Of a stretch of DNA of 64,000 bases, positions 59,100 through 64,000 are shown piece after piece (positions within the stretch are counted from its first letter, which is position 1; every line of letters begins with the position of its first letter). This DNA is from Oopsacas minuta (Eukaryota > Porifera > Hexactinellida > Lyssacinosida > Leucopsacidae), in contig JAKMXF010000332.1 in assembly GCA_024704765.1 (NCBI GenBank), forward strand, positions 354,018 to 418,017, written 5' to 3'. The notes below the pieces were generated by a model. That model did no database searches. It was not told where the DNA came from and saw only the letters and a program-made list of their open reading frames with translations. Both the position numbers and the translations under genes were made by a program.

Positions 59100-61306
59100 C
59101 AAGGTTGGCAGGTTTTGTCCATGTGGTAAAAACCATAGTGGTAAAAACCGTCCTGTCCAAAACCTCCTGACTGGATAAAACTGTCAAAACCTAATTTTAA
59201 TACTAGTGCATGTTACTTGTATATTTTATATGCTGAATAAATACTTGTTGATAGTAAGAAAGATATAACAATACATTGATGTTTAATTAATCTATATTCG
59301 TTACCACTTTAATTCTTGGCATCCTCTAAATTCTCTATAACAAGCTACTAAGTTGCTCGCTTTATCGATTCCCAATCTGTTCCGTAGTTCTGTTTGAATT
59401 AAAACAAAATTCGAGAAAATCCTTTCAATATTTGTGGAACTTGACGGTAGGATTAATAAATTGATAGCTAAATCACAAAACTCATCAGCTACTAAGTTTT
59501 TCGATTTTTTAATGGTCTTCCACCAAGTTACTGGATCTAATGCATCTGTGCATTCAAATATAGATGCGGGAAATGGTGCTTCTTTTGCCTGAAACTGATA
59601 AAGTTGCGGCAAAAGAGAAGCATTTAGTTGAATAAGCAAACCCCTCGCTTCTTCTTGTTGTTCACATGAAAGCCTCTGCCCCATGTACTTCGGATTGATC
59701 ATGTTGGCTAGGAAGTGAGTAGGTGTGGTTGCTTGTTTGAATCGTTTCTGAATTTTGCCTAGGTGACTTTCAGCTCGTCTAACTGGATTAATTTCATCAA
59801 CTCCTCGCAAGAATATGCAACGTTAGACTTTTCCCCTTGTAACTTGTCCAATGATGTTGCAATCGGTTTGAGTTGGTCATAAAGATTCTTAGCCCCACGA
59901 TAAAGGCCAACGTTGTTGATTAGATTTGCAATAGACAAGTCGATAACATCTTCATGTTGTGCCAGAATGTTCAAAAGGAAAGGCCTAATTGTCAGGTATG
60001 TATTGATACACTCCAATTGACTATTCCACCGTGTCACGACTGGTAATTGAGGTTTAAGGGATCCCTTTTGTGCAGATAGGAGGGCTCCAGGATTGTGATG
60101 GTTGCGAAAATATTTATTTATCTCTGTAATATGAGAAATAATTTGCGAAGGGGTGATATCCTTCCCCAACAGGTTCAATAAATGCGATGCACAGCCGTAT
60201 ACTGAAAGTGAGCTGTCAAGCAATTTCAACTTTGAGCGCATTGACTGCATTTTTTGTTCATTGTCAGTAACGACAGCAACAACTTTACACCCAAATTTAT
60301 CAGTTGCTTCTTTGGACGCTTCAATAGCTAAAGAAGTACAATAAGTAGCAGTTTTCTTGTATGATCCAGTGTCAACAGAATTCAGAAAATAAGATCTTTC
60401 TCCTGAATGTACACAATGGGCAATTACAGGGAGTTGTGTATGTCACTCCATACATCCTGTACTAAAGTAACATCCTTCCCTTCCAGAGCTGAAGCAGTCA
60501 TGGTGGTTACTTCATTAAATGTCTTGTCAAGAAGACCTCCAGCTAGACATTTACTTGTAGGTGTATAACCAGGTCTAAGCATAGAAATTGTCTTTTTGAA
60601 TACGTCATTCTCAGCGAGGTTAAACGGAAGATTACAAGCATAAAATAAGCGAGCAATTTGATTGTCGAGAATTTCTTTCTGGTGAGAGCTGGTCTTTATT
60701 GTGAAATCATTCAACTTGGGTTGAATGATCTTATGACATACACGTTTTTCTGGTGGTATAGTTGTGTCACTACTGTTAAAAGGTACTAATATTTCAAGAA
60801 GGTCGTCTTTAGGAAAATTATTTTGGAGTTGGCTTTGAGAGCATTTTTCAAGATGAGTTCTAAGCCTCCCAGCCTTTGCACTGATCATAGCACTACATTT
60901 TATACACTTCGCTCGTATTTTTCCACCATCTTCAACTTTGATGAAAAATTTCCATACTGAATCAATGGGCCTTCCTCCTTGTGCCATTTCAAACTGGTCA
61001 ATTTATGTAAGTAAGATATACAATCTGCACGATAGTAGTCAATTTCTATAATATCACAAATGCTTTGGATAATTATACCCGTTTAGAAAGTATATATGTA
61101 CGAATACTTTATTAGTATATTAATTGGTTGAAACCACACATTTTATGATCACTTTACTGTTTCATTGTAAGCCAGTGTCAATAGTATATTCCCAAAGCAA
61201 AACAAGATATCAACAAGTAATATAGGTATTCTTATTATTGAAGGGTATAGAATTGACCAGTATTGCCCGGTTTTGACCAGCTTTGGACAGGCAAAACCCA
61301 ACCCTG
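59100..61306 (-). mobile_element. hAT transposon relic with near-perfect target duplication
   Basis: Left end CAAGGTTGGCAGGTTTTG and right end (minus strand) CAGGGTTGGGTTTTGCC. Flanks GAATATAT (59092-59099) and GAAAATAT (61307-61314) match at 7 of 8. Subterminal GGTTTTGACCAG/GGTAAAAACC motifs recur at both ends. The single gene inside, on the minus strand, has two frameshifts. 2,207 bp. Confidence 0.85.
59301..60987 (-). pseudogene. hAT transposase pseudogene (BED zinc finger)
   Basis: Starts MAQGGRPIDSVWKFF at 60987. A BED-type zinc finger follows (CIKC...HLEKC). Then ACNLPFNLAENDVF, LRPGYTPTS and VWSDIHN. A frameshift near 60430 leads to PVIAHCVHSGERSYFLNSVD and VVAVVTDNEQKM. The RNase H-like core continues with YGCASHLLNLLGKDITPSQ and VTRWNSQLECI (60250-59759). 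A second frameshift near 59800 leads to IQKRFKQATTPTHFLANMI. The hAT dimerisation end has LPSSSTNIERIFSNF and LRNRLGIDKASNLV (59301). Only two lesions, so decay is recent compared with the mariners. Belongs to a different hAT lineage from the 7266-10695 element. Confidence 0.88.
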
Positions 61307-61314
61307 GAAAATAT

Positions 61315-62764
61315 CCATGTGGCATACAAAATGATCGGAAATTAACCTCTGGGATAGATTTCTGTACTCCTTCAGATTAGTGTGATGCTTCATTAAAAGT
61401 TGGCTGCACCATCAAGTTAGACAGGTATTCTTCTAGGCCCCGACAGGTATACACATCTCCATTTAGGTACTCGATTATCTTGTTTTGGGGATTTAACCTG
61501 GATGAGTGCTCAATGTCGAACCTCTCATATCCGGGTAGTGTCTTTTTGAGTGCCAAGATCTTAGAATCTGCATGGATCCCAGGTAATAGTAACTCTATGG
61601 AGATGCTGTGTTTATAATTACATATAGGGAACATTTCAATTAACCAGCACTAAGTGAACAGTTTGTCGCTAAAGAATCGTTTTCTACATGCATAACGCAA
61701 TTATCACCACAATAATATGGAATTCACCTGAAATTGCCAAGTGTATATAGAGATTTTGGAACAGTGGCGCGTTCGAATGTAGATTTTTAATTACAAATTT
61801 GGTAATGAATGTGTAAAATTGATGAACTACGGGTAGTCAATACTTATGGATCAAAATACACTTCTCGTTGACAAGTACACCAAGGAACGCTCATAATAAT
61901 ATAGACTTGATATCCAGTGGGATTGTGAGGTCATGATCTATGGCGATAGGCAGGCTGTAAAATATGTATAGCATAAATTATCTGGTAAGAATGAACTAGA
62001 GAAAGTTATTATTTCTCATTATCTAACTGCATGAAATTTCTTTGTTGTAAAGATATAATTATTTAGTAAAAGCGGTGGAGATGCAAATTACCTATGGGTG
62101 GTGCTGCGCTCAACTGTAAACTACACTGAATATGTTAGCTCATCCTGAATTTCGCATTAATCGTATTCATATAACAAGACTCCACTGTAGTTTAAAATGG
62201 ATTTTTGAGTCTGAAATGTCACTCATAGTGATAATGTCTGTCATACTATACTTTGGATGTGAAAAACCATCATATTATGCTTCGTGAAAGCGAAATTAGA
62301 TCCAATATAAAGGGAAACATTCACCTAAATACACAAATATATAATAGCACACTACATTCAGTATCTGCTATCTCGATACATATTTTACCCTTGTTTTACT
62401 ATTCGATTATATAGAAAATCAGTAGGCTAAATCGAAGTCCAGTTATCTCGAACCTTCTCTATCTAGAACGCTTTTCTGTTTCATTGAAATTCTTCAGCCT
62501 CTTAACTTGATCTTTTTGACTAATTAGGAGCTAATGAATACAAATTGTAATCGTTGCTACCAATAATTAACCCGGAAGCAGTCATAGCCCCATCTGAACG
62601 ACAAAAACTGGATATGAATACCAGCCCTCACACCGGAAACTATGGGTCATACGTTAGATGTTGTAACTTCATTGAATTGAGCTTGTATTAAGCTCCACGA
62701 ATAGAGTATAATTACATCTCATTAATGGTTCCCAATGAGACACAACTTATCCGAATATGCCTGG
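61315..62764. other. Intergenic, no gene recognised
   Basis: Reading frames up to 85 aa, none with a recognisable domain. Confidence 0.45.
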
Positions 62765-62900
62765 AAATGTGTGATTTTATGACGTCAAAAAGGTGCAAAA
62801 TCTCGATTAGGTATGGGAATTGGTTAAAATGAAGTGGTAAAATTTTGTATTCTTTTTCGTTGTGAAAGTAAAACTTCGGCCGTAATCGGTGAATAAGATG
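62765..62900 (+). repeat. Interspersed repeat B, copy 2
   Basis: Direct relative of 19525-19630: GACGTCAAAAAGGTGCAAAA, TCTCG, TCTTTTTCGTTGTGAAAGTAA. The flanking 62901-63550 stretch shows no gene. Confidence 0.6.
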
Positions 62901-63550
62901 TTTTGAGGAGGGGCACACCTAAACATTATAGTTTGATTAATGTGATAAGTGTATGCTGTGTTTGTTCTTTAAAAAGTATATATTAAATTTTCCTGGCACA
63001 TTATAATTTAAATTTAATAACAAATTTTGTAAACACTCAAGTCCGACAAGTTCACGTGCACTTTTAGCATAAATAACATTATTAATATTAGAGGTGACCT
63101 GGTAATATGACAAGGTCAATCTGGTAAATTCTACGGAGGCTTGAACTGATCAGCGTGCATTACTGGCAGATGGGTATTTGCTAGACCGCTTAGATTAATA
63201 TATTGAAAGGTATAATACAATACAATATATTAAATAGTCAATGCGAGGAAAGTGACTCCTCATAACTCAATCTAGGGGGACTGGGGTACGCAGGCATAAA
63301 AAGATTCATAACCACTGCATTAAATTGAAGACCTCTGCTAAATCGAATAGTTTTTCATTCCCTGAGGGTTAGAGCTACTGGATGTTAATTATATACATAT
63401 CATCATTGGCTTCAAGTATTAGGAAACAAAATTACATCTGGGAGGTTCACAATGCAAATTCATACCTCTATGGTTCTATGTAAATTTCACTAAATACGGT
63501 CTCTACAACTAAACTTGGGGGTCTAACCTCCCGAGCTGCAAATGGATCAC

Positions 63551-64000
63551 AGACCCATGGTCAATGTGTCAGATGGGTCAGTGGGTCAGAACCCATCAAT
63601 TTTTTATTCAATTTCACAGACAATGTATGAGAAGGGGGTATCACTTCAGAACACCTTTTCAATAAAGAGTTAATAATAGTGGTCATTATACTGAATGTTT
63701 GGAACACCATAAAGTGCGAGTAATAATTTGGTATGTGTTCAGTCAACCTAATAGCCACTCCACTCATAATAAAGCTTCAGGCCCCTTAATGCTCGGAATA
63801 TCATAAGATCTCAGCGTAATGAATTTTGCCAGAGTCTCGAACGTGTTGGAAGGATATAAAATCAACTTGGTTTTATGATTTTGTTAAACTAAATACATAC
63901 TTTAGATTTTCTTTGAATAATCAAATACATAATGGGTCAGGATGGGTCAGATAATAATATAATCGGGTCATATGGGTCATGGGTCAACTAATGTGACCCA
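63551..64000. repeat. GGGTCA hexamer clusters
   Basis: Two clusters, 63551-63597 and 63931-64000. GGGTCA occurs twice in the first (ATGGGTCAGTGGGTCA) with ACCCAT on either side. It occurs five times in the second, which ends with the inverted TGACCC at the window edge. The clusters bracket about 330 bp of AT-rich sequence, so they may be the two ends of a small repeat. The element may continue beyond 64000. Confidence 0.5.

Noticed and set aside
1-64000. CRISPR arrays, bacterial operons, rRNA or integrated virus structural genes
   Set aside because: None seen; the repeats have transposon or microsatellite structure and the genes are animal-type.

Overview
The window looks like AT-rich nuclear DNA from a metazoan. 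Evidence: single-copy animal-type genes (PIGC, a TBC1D16-like Rab-GAP and POLDIP3/SKAR), a spliceable 84-nt GT-AG intron, and a very heavy, nested load of class II transposons (mariner, pogo, hAT, P, Transib, Helitron, a TTAA-target element, a Mutator-like relic). The mix suits an arthropod or another repeat-rich invertebrate. A copepod-like host is only a guess. No bacterial features, rRNA, tRNA or CRISPR were seen.

Layout. 1-2082: a mariner relic interrupted by a pogo-type element. 3059-6300: a hAT-type MITE and dispersed repeats. 7266-10695: an apparently intact hAT transposon with perfect 8-bp target duplication and a two-exon, 964-residue transposase. 12158-14392: a nearly full-length Transib/RAG1-type transposase, followed by a large head-to-head tandem array (14470-15290). 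15759-17082 and 19985-20892: two mariner relics. 22311-23135: PIGC. 28521-29897: TBC1D16-like GAP. 33938-34360: hAT MITE. 34450-35647: decayed copy of a composite transposon. 38318-41459: a TTAA-flanked element with about 200-bp terminal inverted repeats. 42331-43275: POLDIP3/SKAR. 46690-48110: a Helitron relic with pieces in alternating orientation. 48223-51742: a P-type element with an internally inverted THAP segment and a nested pogo MITE. 52574-54306: decayed Ty3/gypsy-type integrase. 54955-57720: second copy of the composite transposon. 59100-61306: a BED-finger hAT relic. 63551-64000: GGGTCA-rich repeat.

The three host genes lie on the + strand, each as one uninterrupted reading frame, separated by 5-12 kb of repeats. 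They act in unrelated processes (GPI-anchor synthesis, Rab GTPase control, mRNA export/translation coupling), so no operon or pathway is implied. Most of the rest is transposon history. The most notable items are the RAG1-like Transib transposase, whose only lesion is one TAG inside a potential 30-nt intron; the intact hAT; the P element with an inverted DNA-binding exon; the scrambled Helitron; and a composite element present twice with the same unusual domain order.
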